From an uncultured Bacteroidales bacterium (GTDB lineage: Bacteria; Bacteroidota; Bacteroidia; Bacteroidales; UBA932): 64,000 nt of DNA. The stretch is taken from the NCBI GenBank assembly GCA_946187865.1, contig CAMHST010000006.1:1-64000 (forward strand), read 5' to 3'. The notes beneath the pieces are model-generated. The model was not told the DNA's origin and made no database searches. It saw only the letters and a list, made by a program, of their open reading frames with translations. The translations under genes were made by a program, and so were the position numbers. Shown here one piece after another: positions 25,001 to 31,627 of this stretch (position 1 is its first letter; every line of letters starts with the position of its first letter).

Positions 25001-25441
25001 CGGGTCTTTCATGTCCACCCAGTACCCGATGCGCTCGGTCAAGGAAACCCATTCCCGGGTATATTTCATCACCTCTTTGCGGCAGGTGGCGTTGTACTCC
25101 TCCACGCTCACTTTCGTGCCGATATCGGCCTTGGTGATGCCCAGCTTCTTCTCCACGCCCAGCTCTACGGGCAGTCCGTGGGTGTCCCATCCGGCGCGGC
25201 GTTCCACCCGGTAACCGGTCTGGGTCTTATAACGGCAGATGGCGTCCTTGATGGAGCGGGCCATCACGTGATGGATGCCCGGCATGCCGTTGGCCGACGG
25301 CGGGCCTTCAAAGAAAACGAACTCCGGGGCACCTTCCCGGAGGCTGAGCGACTTCTCAAAAGCATGGTTCTTCTTCCAGCGTTCCAGCACGGAATTTCCC
25401 GTTTGTGTGAGGTCCAGACCCTTGTATTCTTTGAATGTCAT
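22025..25441 (-). CDS. ileS: isoleucyl-tRNA synthetase
   Basis: Charges tRNA-Ile. The 1138 residues fit the long, eukaryote-like IleRS type found in Bacteroidetes. Seen: the HIGH-type motif in GPPSANGMPGIHH, the editing domain with GWDTHGLPVE, the KMSKR loop in DKNGNKMSKRLGNAVD, and an anticodon-binding C-terminal half. A frame extending to 25483 exists, but its first codons lie within and upstream of the promoter box (25488-25481), so the ATG at 25441 (MTFKEYKGLDL) is the start. The eukaryote-like class is often linked with mupirocin tolerance; this is general knowledge and not shown here. Confidence 0.97.
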   Translation of the reverse strand: MTFKEYKGLDLTQTGNSVLERWKKNHAFEKSLSLREGAPEFVFFEGPPSANGMPGIHHVMARSIKDAICRYKTQTGYRVERRAGWDTHGLPVELGVEKKLGITKADIGTKVSVEEYNATCRKEVMKYTREWVSLTERIGYWVDMKDPYITYDNRYIETLWYLLKKIYDKGLLYKGYTIQPYSPTDGTGLSSHELNQPGCYKDVSDTTVTVQFELVKDALSQPLYGTQTVPVYILAWTTTPWTLPSNTGLCVGPEIDYVRVLSFNPYSGEPAVYVLAKDLVGAWFNPKGENVPLESYQKGDKLVPYKVLDGVFKGKDLVGIRYHQLIPWFKPDGDAFRVIPGDYVTTSEGTGIVHIAPTFGADDKRVAAAAGVGAVMPVDKDGNPQAQVDRQGRFFRLEDMDPAYAATVDPSYREFSGRYVKAGYKQYFEHQEEESTLDIDLCVMMKGDGRAFKVQKHVHSYPHSWRTDLPVLYYPLDSWFIKASAVKDEMVALNKEITWKPASTGTGRFGQWLENIQDWNLSRSRYWGTPLPIWRTEDGKEEICIGSVKELYQEIEKAVAAGIMPSNPFKDKGFDPEDMSLENYDRIDLHRPYVDEIFLVSKTGRKMVRETDLIDVWFDSGAMPYAQEGLRGLNGGKFGATADFIAEGVDQTRGWFYTLHAIHTMISGTPAFKRVISNGLVLDKNGNKMSKRLGNAVDPFQALDTYGADALRWYMLTNAEPWDNLKFDEGGVDEVRRKFFGTLYNTYAFFALYANIDGFDPSAPEVPVAERPEIDRWMISSLNSLVAKVRAAYEDYDIKTAGRLMETFVSDNLSNWYVRLNRKRFWAGEMTADKLAAYQTLYQALMDIAVLAAPIAPFYMDQLYLDLGGRLESVHYELMREPQQGYIDDELEQRMALAMQATSLVLGLRKGVQIPVRQPLQKLLVPVISDTVRARLEAVKELILTETNVKQMSFVENTDGLVTKSAKPNFRTLGKRYGARMKEIAAAFASLDQATISAIQREGTYTLDLPAGPVALGPEDYQISSQDMPGWLVASEGSLTIALDVEITDALRREGMARELVSRIQNLRKAAGFEVTDRIDTVVYADDPALSGALEEFSSYVCAQTLSRTLSLKPLAEAPAEATEVEWLEGSIKIVVKK

Positions 25442-25452
25442 ATTATTTTTCC

Positions 25453-25488
25453 TAATTTTGCATGTGGTTTTTGAAGACTGCAAAGATA
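25453..25488. promoter_or_regulatory. face-to-face promoters of ileS and cvpA
   Basis: TATCTTTG on the minus strand (25488-25481) points to ileS; TAATTTTG on the plus strand (25453-25460) points to the CvpA gene. The boxes face each other, so the two 5' leaders would overlap by about 10 bases and the promoters may compete. Confidence 0.5.
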
Positions 25489-25512
25489 ATCATTTTAAGT
25501 GGTATTGTCAAC

Positions 25513-26019
25513 ATGAATACGCTGGACATCATCCTTCTGCTGCTGTTCATCCCCGGCATCATCCGGGGAATCTCCAAGGGCTTCCTGGAACAGGCCATAG
25601 CCCTCGTGGGCATTGTGCTCAGCGTTTGGGCGGCCTTCAAGTTCCTCTCTCCGGTGTGCGACCTGCTCGGTCAGTATGTCACCATGCCGGAGGAACTGCT
25701 CCAGGTGGTCGCCTTCGTGGTTATCCTGGTCGTAGTGAGCCTGATCGTGCTTCTGCTGGCCAGGCTCCTCACCAAAGTGGTGGAGATGGCCCTGCTGGGC
25801 TGGCTCAACAAAACCCTGGGCGTGGTGTCCTCCATCCTGATCACCGCCACCATCCTCAGCGTGATCATCATCCTGTTCGACACCGTAAATGTGCAGTTCG
25901 GCCTCACGGAAAGCGACCTGCTCACCCAATCTACCGTTTACCCCATCCTCAAGGACTTCGGCTACTTCATCTTCCCCTTCCTCAAACAGCTGCTGATGCC
26001 CGCAACCCCCGCTGAATAA
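25513..26019 (+). CDS. CvpA family membrane protein
   Basis: A 168-residue inner-membrane protein with four hydrophobic helices. MNTLDIILLLLFIPGIIRGI and SKGFLEQAIALVGIVLS are the typical start of CvpA/colicin V production proteins, followed by a conserved LGWLNKTLGVVSSI. The family is widespread and affects envelope integrity; its reaction is unknown. The start at 25513 places the hydrophobic helix at the N-terminus; upstream codons to 25462 lie in the leader. It overlaps tsaB (TAATG), so the pair is coupled. Confidence 0.9.
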   Translation: MNTLDIILLLLFIPGIIRGISKGFLEQAIALVGIVLSVWAAFKFLSPVCDLLGQYVTMPEELLQVVAFVVILVVVSLIVLLLARLLTKVVEMALLGWLNKTLGVVSSILITATILSVIIILFDTVNVQFGLTESDLLTQSTVYPILKDFGYFIFPFLKQLLMPATPAE

Positions 26020-26705
26020 TGGCCACCATCCTTCTTCTGGAAACTTCTGCGGCAAGCCTTTCCGCCGCCCTGTCCGTCAATGGGACTGTTACCGTAAAAC
26101 GCGTCTGCACCGAACCCCGCCAGCAGGCCTCCCTGGCCGCCCCCATGGTGAAAGAGGTACTGGCCGAAGCCGGCATTCCGGTCTCAGGCTGCGACGCCGT
26201 CTGCGTGAGCAAAGGGCCCGGCTCTTACACCGGACTGCGTGTCGGGGTTTCCACGGCCAAGGGCCTGTGCTTCGGCGCCGGCATCCCGCTCCTGAGCGTC
26301 GGTACGCTGGATATCCTGGTCCAGCCGGTCATCCAGGACGGTCCCAAGGACCTCAAGTATATCGTGCCCATGATCGACGCCCGCCGCATGGAAGTCTATA
26401 CCGCCGTCTTCACCCCGCAGGGGAAGCAGCTTTCGGCCGTTGAAGCCAAGATTGTCGGGGCCGACGCCTTCTCGCAGGAACTCTCCGAGGGGCCCGTCCT
26501 ATTTGTGGGCGACGGCGCCATGAAATGCAAGGAGGTCATCACCTCCCCCAACGCCCGGTTCCAGGAAACAGCCCCCCTGGCAGAGAACATGGCCGCCCTG
26601 GCCCAGCAGGCCTTCGAACAAAAAAGGTTCGAAGACTTGGCGTACTTCGAACCCTTTTATCTGAAAGATTTCGTGACCACGGTCTCCAAAAAGAAACTGT
26701 GGTAA
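26019..26705 (+). CDS. tsaB: tRNA threonylcarbamoyladenosine biosynthesis protein TsaB
   Basis: A partner of TsaD/TsaE in making t6A37 of ANN-reading tRNAs. The 228 residues are of standard length. The N-terminal ILLLETSAASLSAAL, GPGSYTGLRVGVSTAKGLC and IDARRMEVYTAVF are the family signatures. As usual for TsaB, the metal-binding residues of TsaD are missing. It is coupled to cvpA by a TAATG overlap and ends convergent to the thioredoxin-like gene with 7 bases between; no terminator hairpin is seen there. Confidence 0.95.
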   Translation: MATILLLETSAASLSAALSVNGTVTVKRVCTEPRQQASLAAPMVKEVLAEAGIPVSGCDAVCVSKGPGSYTGLRVGVSTAKGLCFGAGIPLLSVGTLDILVQPVIQDGPKDLKYIVPMIDARRMEVYTAVFTPQGKQLSAVEAKIVGADAFSQELSEGPVLFVGDGAMKCKEVITSPNARFQETAPLAENMAALAQQAFEQKRFEDLAYFEPFYLKDFVTTVSKKKLW

Positions 26706-26712
26706 TATCCCT

Positions 26713-27828
26713 TTAAAGCTTCTTGCGGAGGTAACTGCGGATGTCGGAAAGCTTGGACACCTTGGCGTCCGGGTCGATTTCGCCGTCTACCAGGAACCAC
26801 AGCATGGGGACGGAGCTTACCCCGTACATGGCAATGTAGGGAGACTGTTCCGCCCGGGTGTCACAGACATTGATCCAGGGCAGTTTCTGGCCGCGGACCA
26901 CGCTGGCCCAGGCCGTCTTGTCCGTATCCAGGGCAACGGAGTAGATCTCGAATCCCTTATTGTGGAATTCCTCGTAAAGGGGCACCAGGCCGTCCAGGTT
27001 GAACATTTTCTGGTCGGCCGTGGTGGACCAGAAGTACACCATGGTTACCTTGGACTGCACCTCACTGAGCTTTTTGGTCTTGCCGTCCAGTCCGGGAAGG
27101 GCGATATCGATGAACGAGACCTCGTTGGCGTCCTGGATCATGCTGTTCATCTCCAGCATGTTCAGCCGGGACTGGGCCTCTTTCTCCAGGGCTTTCACGT
27201 AACGGGACTCCGGATAGATGGTTTTCAGGGAGTCGCAGATGTTGCGCATGAGCAGGCCGTCCGTGGACTGGCTGAACACGGGCAGCCCGTCTGTGAGCTG
27301 CTGGAAGAACACGGGGACTACGGTCAGGGAGTGGGGGTTGTTCATCACGTACTTCACCCTGTCCCTGTAGTAATTCACATAGGCCCGGTTGATGGAGGCT
27401 TCCGGGTTACTCTCACGCTCCAGGATCCGGGAGATTTCACGGATTACGGCGTTATGGGCGTTCTCTACCTGCTGGAGCTTCAAAGACTCTTCCGAGCCCT
27501 CTACGCTGTAGGCGCCCAGGGTGTCTGTGCGAACCATCACGTGGTCTCCGCTGTTCAGGAGCAGGGAGGCAACCTGGCGGTTTCCGTAGAAGAGGTAGAT
27601 GAACTCCGGACGGCCCTTCTTGATATCCAGCTGGTAGCTGAAAGAGCCGCTTCCGGTGGTCTTGATGCTGTCCAGAAGCTGGTAACGGTTCACATCCAGA
27701 AGCTTGACAGCCAACTGTTTGTTGGCGCCGTCCGACAGGACGCCGCTGATGACGGTGTTTTTGGTGGCGCAGGAAATCAGGGCTGCGGCCGCGGCAAAGA
27801 TGGCGGCGATACGGTTAAAGCGTCTCAT
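26713..27828 (-). CDS. thioredoxin-like lipoprotein (DUF4369/TlpA type) lacking CxxC
   Basis: A 371-residue predicted outer-envelope lipoprotein: signal peptide with lipobox ALISC (Cys20), an N-terminal beta domain of the DUF4369 type (about 25-125, VISGVLSDGANKQLAVKLLD), a helical middle and a C-terminal thioredoxin fold (about 235-371). The catalytic CxxC of TlpA is replaced by STTAD (VYFWSTTADQKMF), while the cis-Pro loop VSSVPMLWF is kept. It should therefore be redox-inactive and may bind a partner. The ATG at 27828 is chosen because it starts the signal peptide; it overlaps the HIT stop by 14 bases. Third gene of the greA operon. Confidence 0.82.
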   Translation of the reverse strand: MRRFNRIAAIFAAAAALISCATKNTVISGVLSDGANKQLAVKLLDVNRYQLLDSIKTTGSGSFSYQLDIKKGRPEFIYLFYGNRQVASLLLNSGDHVMVRTDTLGAYSVEGSEESLKLQQVENAHNAVIREISRILERESNPEASINRAYVNYYRDRVKYVMNNPHSLTVVPVFFQQLTDGLPVFSQSTDGLLMRNICDSLKTIYPESRYVKALEKEAQSRLNMLEMNSMIQDANEVSFIDIALPGLDGKTKKLSEVQSKVTMVYFWSTTADQKMFNLDGLVPLYEEFHNKGFEIYSVALDTDKTAWASVVRGQKLPWINVCDTRAEQSPYIAMYGVSSVPMLWFLVDGEIDPDAKVSKLSDIRSYLRKKL

Positions 27829-28219
27829 ATTCGTGGAGGATGGCGTCTGCAATGGCTTTCATCTCAGGAGCTTCCAGCTGCAGCTTGGGTTTACGGAAAT
27901 CCATGTCTCCCTCTGTCTGGAGGGGTACCAGGTGGATGTGGGTGTGCGGCACTTCCATGCCCAGCACCGCCACGCCTACCCGCTGGCAGGGAACGGCCGC
28001 CTTCAGGGCAAGGGCCACTTTGCGGGCAAAGGCCCAGAGCTCTGCGTAGGTGGCTTCGTCCAGGTGGAAAATGTAATCGTCCTCCACGTTCTTGGGAATC
28101 ACCAGGGTATGGCCTTTGGCCAGGGGGGCGATGTCCAGGAAGGCGTAGAAGTTTTCGCTCTCCGCGCACTTGTAGGAGGGAATTTCGCCGTGGGCGATTT
28201 TGGTGAAGATGGTAGCCAT
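27815..28219 (-). CDS. HIT family nucleotide hydrolase
   Basis: A 134-residue cytoplasmic protein with the histidine triad PHTHIHLVPL (His92, His94, His96) and the upstream GHTLVIPKN motif. HIT proteins of the Hint type hydrolyse AMP-lysine or other nucleoside phosphoramidates; the substrate here is unknown. It starts 3 bases after greA and overlaps the thioredoxin-like gene, so it is part of one operon. Length and motif order are as in standard HIT proteins. Confidence 0.93.
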   Translation of the reverse strand: MATIFTKIAHGEIPSYKCAESENFYAFLDIAPLAKGHTLVIPKNVEDDYIFHLDEATYAELWAFARKVALALKAAVPCQRVGVAVLGMEVPHTHIHLVPLQTEGDMDFRKPKLQLEAPEMKAIADAILHEYETL

Positions 28220-28222
28220 GGC

Positions 28223-28690
28223 TTAAAGGGAGATTTCCAGGATTTCGAACTTTATCACGCCGCTGGGCACTTTGGCCTCTACGGTCTCCCCTTTTCCGTG
28301 GCCGATCAGGGCCTTGGCGATAGGGGTGGTGGCGGCCAGCAGGCCCTTGGAGAAATCGGCCTCGCTTTCGGGGACCACCTGGAAGTTCATGGTCATTTTG
28401 TTGGAGAGGTTCTTCACCTTCACCTTGGACAGGAGCTGTACGGTGTCTGCCGAAAGCTTGCTCTCGTCGATTACGCGCGCGTTGGCCACCTTCTCCTTGA
28501 GGCGGGCGATTTTCACTTCCAGCAGGCCCTGCGCATCGCGGGCTGCATCGTATTCAGCATTCTCGGAGAGGTCTCCCTTTTCGCGGGCCTCCGCGATGGC
28601 GGCGGAAATCACCGGACGCTGTGCCAGAGCATCGGCAAGGTCTTTCTTGAGTTTGTCCAGACCTGCCTGGGTCATGTATTCAATTGCCAT
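28223..28690 (-). CDS. greA: transcription elongation factor GreA
   Basis: Rescues backtracked RNA polymerase by stimulating transcript cleavage. The 155 residues show the coiled-coil N-terminal domain with the acidic tip EKGDLSENAEY (Asp40, Glu43) and the FKBP-like C-terminal domain (IGHGKGETVEAKVPSGVIKF). It is first in the operon greA-HIT-thioredoxin-like. The leader holds a terminator-like hairpin (28749-28728 and T-run), resembling the attenuator known in front of E. coli greA. Confidence 0.97.
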   Translation of the reverse strand: MAIEYMTQAGLDKLKKDLADALAQRPVISAAIAEAREKGDLSENAEYDAARDAQGLLEVKIARLKEKVANARVIDESKLSADTVQLLSKVKVKNLSNKMTMNFQVVPESEADFSKGLLAATTPIAKALIGHGKGETVEAKVPSGVIKFEILEISL

Positions 28691-28715
28691 AATAGTAAGT
28701 TTTTATTCCCGTGTC

Positions 28716-28774
28716 AAAAAAACGAGCCGACGGCCGATTCCGGCCGTCGCCCTTGCTGTGCAACCACAAAGATA
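28716..28774 (-). promoter_or_regulatory. greA promoter and terminator-like leader hairpin
   Basis: Minus strand: TATCTTTG box (28774-28767), then a 9-bp GC stem (CGACGGCCG 28749-28741 with CGGCCGTCG 28736-28728, loop GAAT), five bases, then seven T (28722-28716), all before the greA ATG at 28690. It reads as an intrinsic terminator inside the leader, about 15-20 bases after the likely transcription start. Confidence 0.6.
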
Positions 28775-28821
28775 CGAATTAATTTGGAACTCCCGCACGT
28801 TTTGGGGGAATTTTCGCGCCT

Positions 28822-29454
28822 TTAGCGCTCGTCCACCACTTTTGCGGTGGGATAGGCCGCCGGGTCGAAGGTGACATCCTTCTCGGTGACGGTCCCGAAG
28901 GCAAGGTTCCGCATGGTGACGGTTACCATGGATACCTTGGCCGACAGGCTCAACGGCTTGTAAGTGCCTTTTTCCACCACCAGGTCCATCGTTTTGGGGT
29001 CGTCCTTCTCCTTGTTGTTCCTGTTCTTCTTGCAGCGGATATGCCACTCGGTGGGGGTCTCTTTCCGGATGCTCACGTCGTAGCCGGCGGTGATGCCGTC
29101 GAACATCTTCATATTCTCGTCGGCCTCGGAGGTGGCGTCCGCAGCCCTGTTCTTGATGGTAATCTGGTTCTTTTCAGCATCGTAAGTCCATTCCGTAAAG
29201 GCATCTTCCCAGGTAATCAGGAGATCCTTGCCTTTGCCGATGTCCATCCGCATCTTGTCTCCCAGCGAAAGCACATGGGTGGCTACGGTTCCAATGATGG
29301 GCATCTTCATCTCCATGACCATAGTCATTCCGTCATCGGGATTGACATCGGCCATGATCTGGTCCATCTTGTCCACAATCTCCTGGGCAGTCTGGGCCCG
29401 CAGGGTGGCAGTGAGCGTAAACACTGCCGCGATAAAAATCAGAAAACGCTTCAT
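28822..29454 (-). CDS. exported LolA/DUF4412-like protein
   Basis: A 210-residue protein with a signal peptide (MKRFLIFIAAVFTLTATLRA). The body is a predicted half-barrel of beta strands: MTMVMEMKMPIIGTVATHVL, MRMDIGKG, WTYDAEKNQITIKN and YKPLSLSAKVSMVTVTMRNL, as in outer-membrane lipoprotein carriers and related DUF4412 proteins. It is more diverged than LolA of the main Lol pathway, so a carrier role is only possible. It follows the AGCS symporter gene by 2 bases on the same strand and is probably co-transcribed with it. Confidence 0.75.
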   Translation of the reverse strand: MKRFLIFIAAVFTLTATLRAQTAQEIVDKMDQIMADVNPDDGMTMVMEMKMPIIGTVATHVLSLGDKMRMDIGKGKDLLITWEDAFTEWTYDAEKNQITIKNRAADATSEADENMKMFDGITAGYDVSIRKETPTEWHIRCKKNRNNKEKDDPKTMDLVVEKGTYKPLSLSAKVSMVTVTMRNLAFGTVTEKDVTFDPAAYPTAKVVDER

Positions 29455-29456
29455 AT

Positions 29457-30833
29457 TTAATCACTTAATTTGTTTTCATAATCCTTGAGGGCGGTAATTG
29501 CCTTGGGGCATAGCACCAGAATAGCAACTACTGTGCCCCAAGCCATCAGGCCCACGCCGATGTCGCCCAGCTGCCATACCAGGTCCGCCTCTTTTACGGC
29601 GCCGAACACCACGGCCCCCAGCATAAGTACCTGGAACAGACGGATTACCAGTTTCTCCCGGCGGGGATTTTTTCCCCGGAACAGGTAGAAGATCCCTGTT
29701 TCGGCATAGAAATAATAGGCCATGATGGTGCTGAACGCGAAGAACACCATGGCAATGGAAACGAACTGGCTGCCGAATCCGGCAAAGACGGAATCTACGG
29801 CGCTCTGGGTATAGCCGGCGTAGTTGTTGCCCAGCTCCGGAGCATTGCTGAGCAACACTTCCCCGTCCGCACCGATGATATTGTACGTCCCGGAAGTGAG
29901 GATCATCAGTGCCGTGGCCGTACACACCAGCAGCGTATCTACATACACGGAAAACGCCTGCGCAAGGCCCTGCTGGGCCGGATGGGGGACATCGGCCGCA
30001 GCCGATACAATGGCGCCGGTCCCCTGCCCCGCCTCATTGGAGAAGATGCCCCGCTTCACGCCCATGGCAATGGTAGAGCCCAGGATTCCCCCGCATACGG
30101 GATTGATTCCGAACGCATTGCTCACGATAGCGCCCAGCACCGCCGGCACATCCTGGATATGATAAGCCACCACGATCACAGACAGCATGATGTAGCCGAA
30201 AGCCATGATGGGCGTAATTATGGAGGCAACTTTGGCAATCCGCTGCACGCCGCCCACGATTACGATCCCCAGGACCGCCGCGAGCACCACCCCGCTCACC
30301 CAGGTGGGCACAGGGAAGGCGTTATTCATGGCCATGGACACGCCGTTGGCCTGGACCGTTGTAAGACAGAACCCGCAGCTGAGCACCGTGAGTATGGCGA
30401 ATACGATACCCAGCGTCTGCTTTCCCAGCCCTTCCTCGATAAAGCTGAAGGGGCCGCCCCGGTAGCCGGAGGCATGCTTGAACTTGTACATCTGGGCCAG
30501 CGTGGACTCCACGAATGCGGTAGAGGCGCCGAAAAACGCCACGATCCACATCCAGAACACCGCCCCGGGGCCTCCGAATGCGATGGCCGTCGCCACCCCC
30601 ACGATATTCCCCGTTCCCACGCGCCCGGACAGGGCGATGCAGAAAGCCTCGAAAGAGGAGATTCCGTCTTTGCCGTCCGCCCTTTTGCCGAACAGCGAAC
30701 GCAGCATAAGACGGAATCGCCTTACCTGCACCAGACGGGTCCGGAAAGAGAAATACAACCCGGCAACCAGCAGCAAAACCACCAGTCCGGGATTCCAGAC
30801 AATGTTATTCAGGGAGGAGACGAACTTATCCAT
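29457..30833 (-). CDS. sodium:alanine/glycine symporter (AGCS family)
   Basis: A 458-residue inner-membrane carrier taking up alanine, glycine or glutamine with Na+. Seen: FRTRLVQVRRF near the N-terminus, the signature SGRVGTGNIVGVATAI with GGPGAVFWMW, AFVESTLAQMYK, and the long NEAGQGTGAIVSAAADVPHP motif. About 10-11 TM helices. The ATG at 30833 (MDKFVSSLNNIVWNPG) is chosen over a frame extending to 30872, since the shorter N-terminus matches the family. A near-consensus TACCTTTA lies just upstream. The LolA-like gene follows by 2 bases. Confidence 0.95.
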   Translation of the reverse strand: MDKFVSSLNNIVWNPGLVVLLLVAGLYFSFRTRLVQVRRFRLMLRSLFGKRADGKDGISSFEAFCIALSGRVGTGNIVGVATAIAFGGPGAVFWMWIVAFFGASTAFVESTLAQMYKFKHASGYRGGPFSFIEEGLGKQTLGIVFAILTVLSCGFCLTTVQANGVSMAMNNAFPVPTWVSGVVLAAVLGIVIVGGVQRIAKVASIITPIMAFGYIMLSVIVVAYHIQDVPAVLGAIVSNAFGINPVCGGILGSTIAMGVKRGIFSNEAGQGTGAIVSAAADVPHPAQQGLAQAFSVYVDTLLVCTATALMILTSGTYNIIGADGEVLLSNAPELGNNYAGYTQSAVDSVFAGFGSQFVSIAMVFFAFSTIMAYYFYAETGIFYLFRGKNPRREKLVIRLFQVLMLGAVVFGAVKEADLVWQLGDIGVGLMAWGTVVAILVLCPKAITALKDYENKLSD

Positions 30834-30905
30834 GCATGTAAAGGTAAGAAAAACCTGCGAAAATCCAAACAAATGCCTGTCAAACAGCGGCTCATACCTG
30901 TCTGT

Positions 30906-31074
30906 CTAAAGCACACTTTCGTGTGCTGGTGCGGGATAACGTGCTTTAGGCAAGGTCGGGCATGTCGCTAAAGCACACTTTCGTGCGCTGGTGCAGGATA
31001 ACGTGCTTTAGGCCAGGCCGGGATTTACCCCTAAAGCACACTTTCGCACGCTGGTGCGGGATTGCGTGCTTTAG
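30906..31074. repeat. three tandem 44-bp palindromic units
   Basis: Three units at 30906-30949, 30968-31011 and 31031-31074, each opening with CTAAAGCAC and closing with GTGCTTTAG, separated by unrelated 18-19-bp spacers (period 62-63 bp). The outer 9-bp arms and ACTTTCG are constant; the centre varies. Unit 1 can also form GCACAC-TTTC-GTGTGC, unit 3 CGCAC-GCTG-GTGCG. No cas genes or transposase are near. Confidence 0.85.
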
Positions 31075-31102
31075 AGGCATAATGCAAAGTGCACTTTACG
31101 TA

Positions 31103-31173
31103 TTTTGAAGTAGGAGAGATGCACGGAGGCAATGAAAAGGCCGATGCCTCCGTGCATCTCTCCTACCTCAAAA
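31103..31173. repeat. 71-bp near-perfect hairpin
   Basis: A perfect 22-bp inverted repeat (31110-31131 with 31145-31166; 13-nt loop) extended, after one A-C mismatch, by six more pairs (TTTTGA 31103-31108 with TCAAAA 31168-31173). On the plus strand it is followed by further A, on the minus strand by TTTTGA-type T-rich sequence, so it could terminate minus-strand transcription, or be a processed RNA or a mobile-element relic. Confidence 0.8.
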
Positions 31174-31627
31174 AACCGCGGAACTCTGGATTCAGTTCCT
31201 CATCATCTGTACCCTCGCTCGCTCCGTCGCTGAGGGCACTACTATCTGGGTTTCGGCAGGAATATCATTCGCACTGCTATCTACTGTTACATTTGGAAAT
31301 ACCTGGTGAAATACTCTCCAACCGATTCAAAAAAGCGTGAACAGAAGTAATTGAGCATTAGCGTTTTGGGCAAAAACCTTATGGGTAAAAGCACCGAAGG
31401 TTTTAGTATAACAGATTGTGTTTGAGACACTTCCGTTCACGCACCGATTGACCTCGGCGTGCATCAAGACCTAAAACACATCAGAGGCATCAGCTGAGTG
31501 GTGCATGCACGCATAAAGGGGAGACAGCCCGAGTGAGCCAAAGGATGCCTGCCAACAACAGCAGAAACAACAAGCCCTGCGGCAGGAAGGTTGTCGCAGG
31601 GCCGTATCAAACGTCATCGCAGCAGAA
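31174..31627. other. intergenic region without recognised gene
   Basis: About 450 bases, less GC-rich than the neighbours, between the hairpin and ribF. A minus-strand stretch around 31500-31590 encodes a hydrophobic run in one frame (GLLFLLLLAGILWL), but the frame is not maintained and has no clear start, so it may be a decayed gene or chance. A GCCCTGCG/CGCAGGGC inverted repeat at about 31576-31602 could terminate ribF (it has no long T-run). Confidence 0.4.

Noticed and set aside
30906..31074. CRISPR array (three repeats with 18-19-bp spacers)
   Set aside because: Repeats are too long (44 bp) with variable centres, spacers too short, only three units, and no cas genes in the window.
31089..31340. 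83-residue plus-strand frame after the palindromic triplet
   Set aside because: Its first part is the long hairpin read as codons, followed by low-complexity Ser; no known family.
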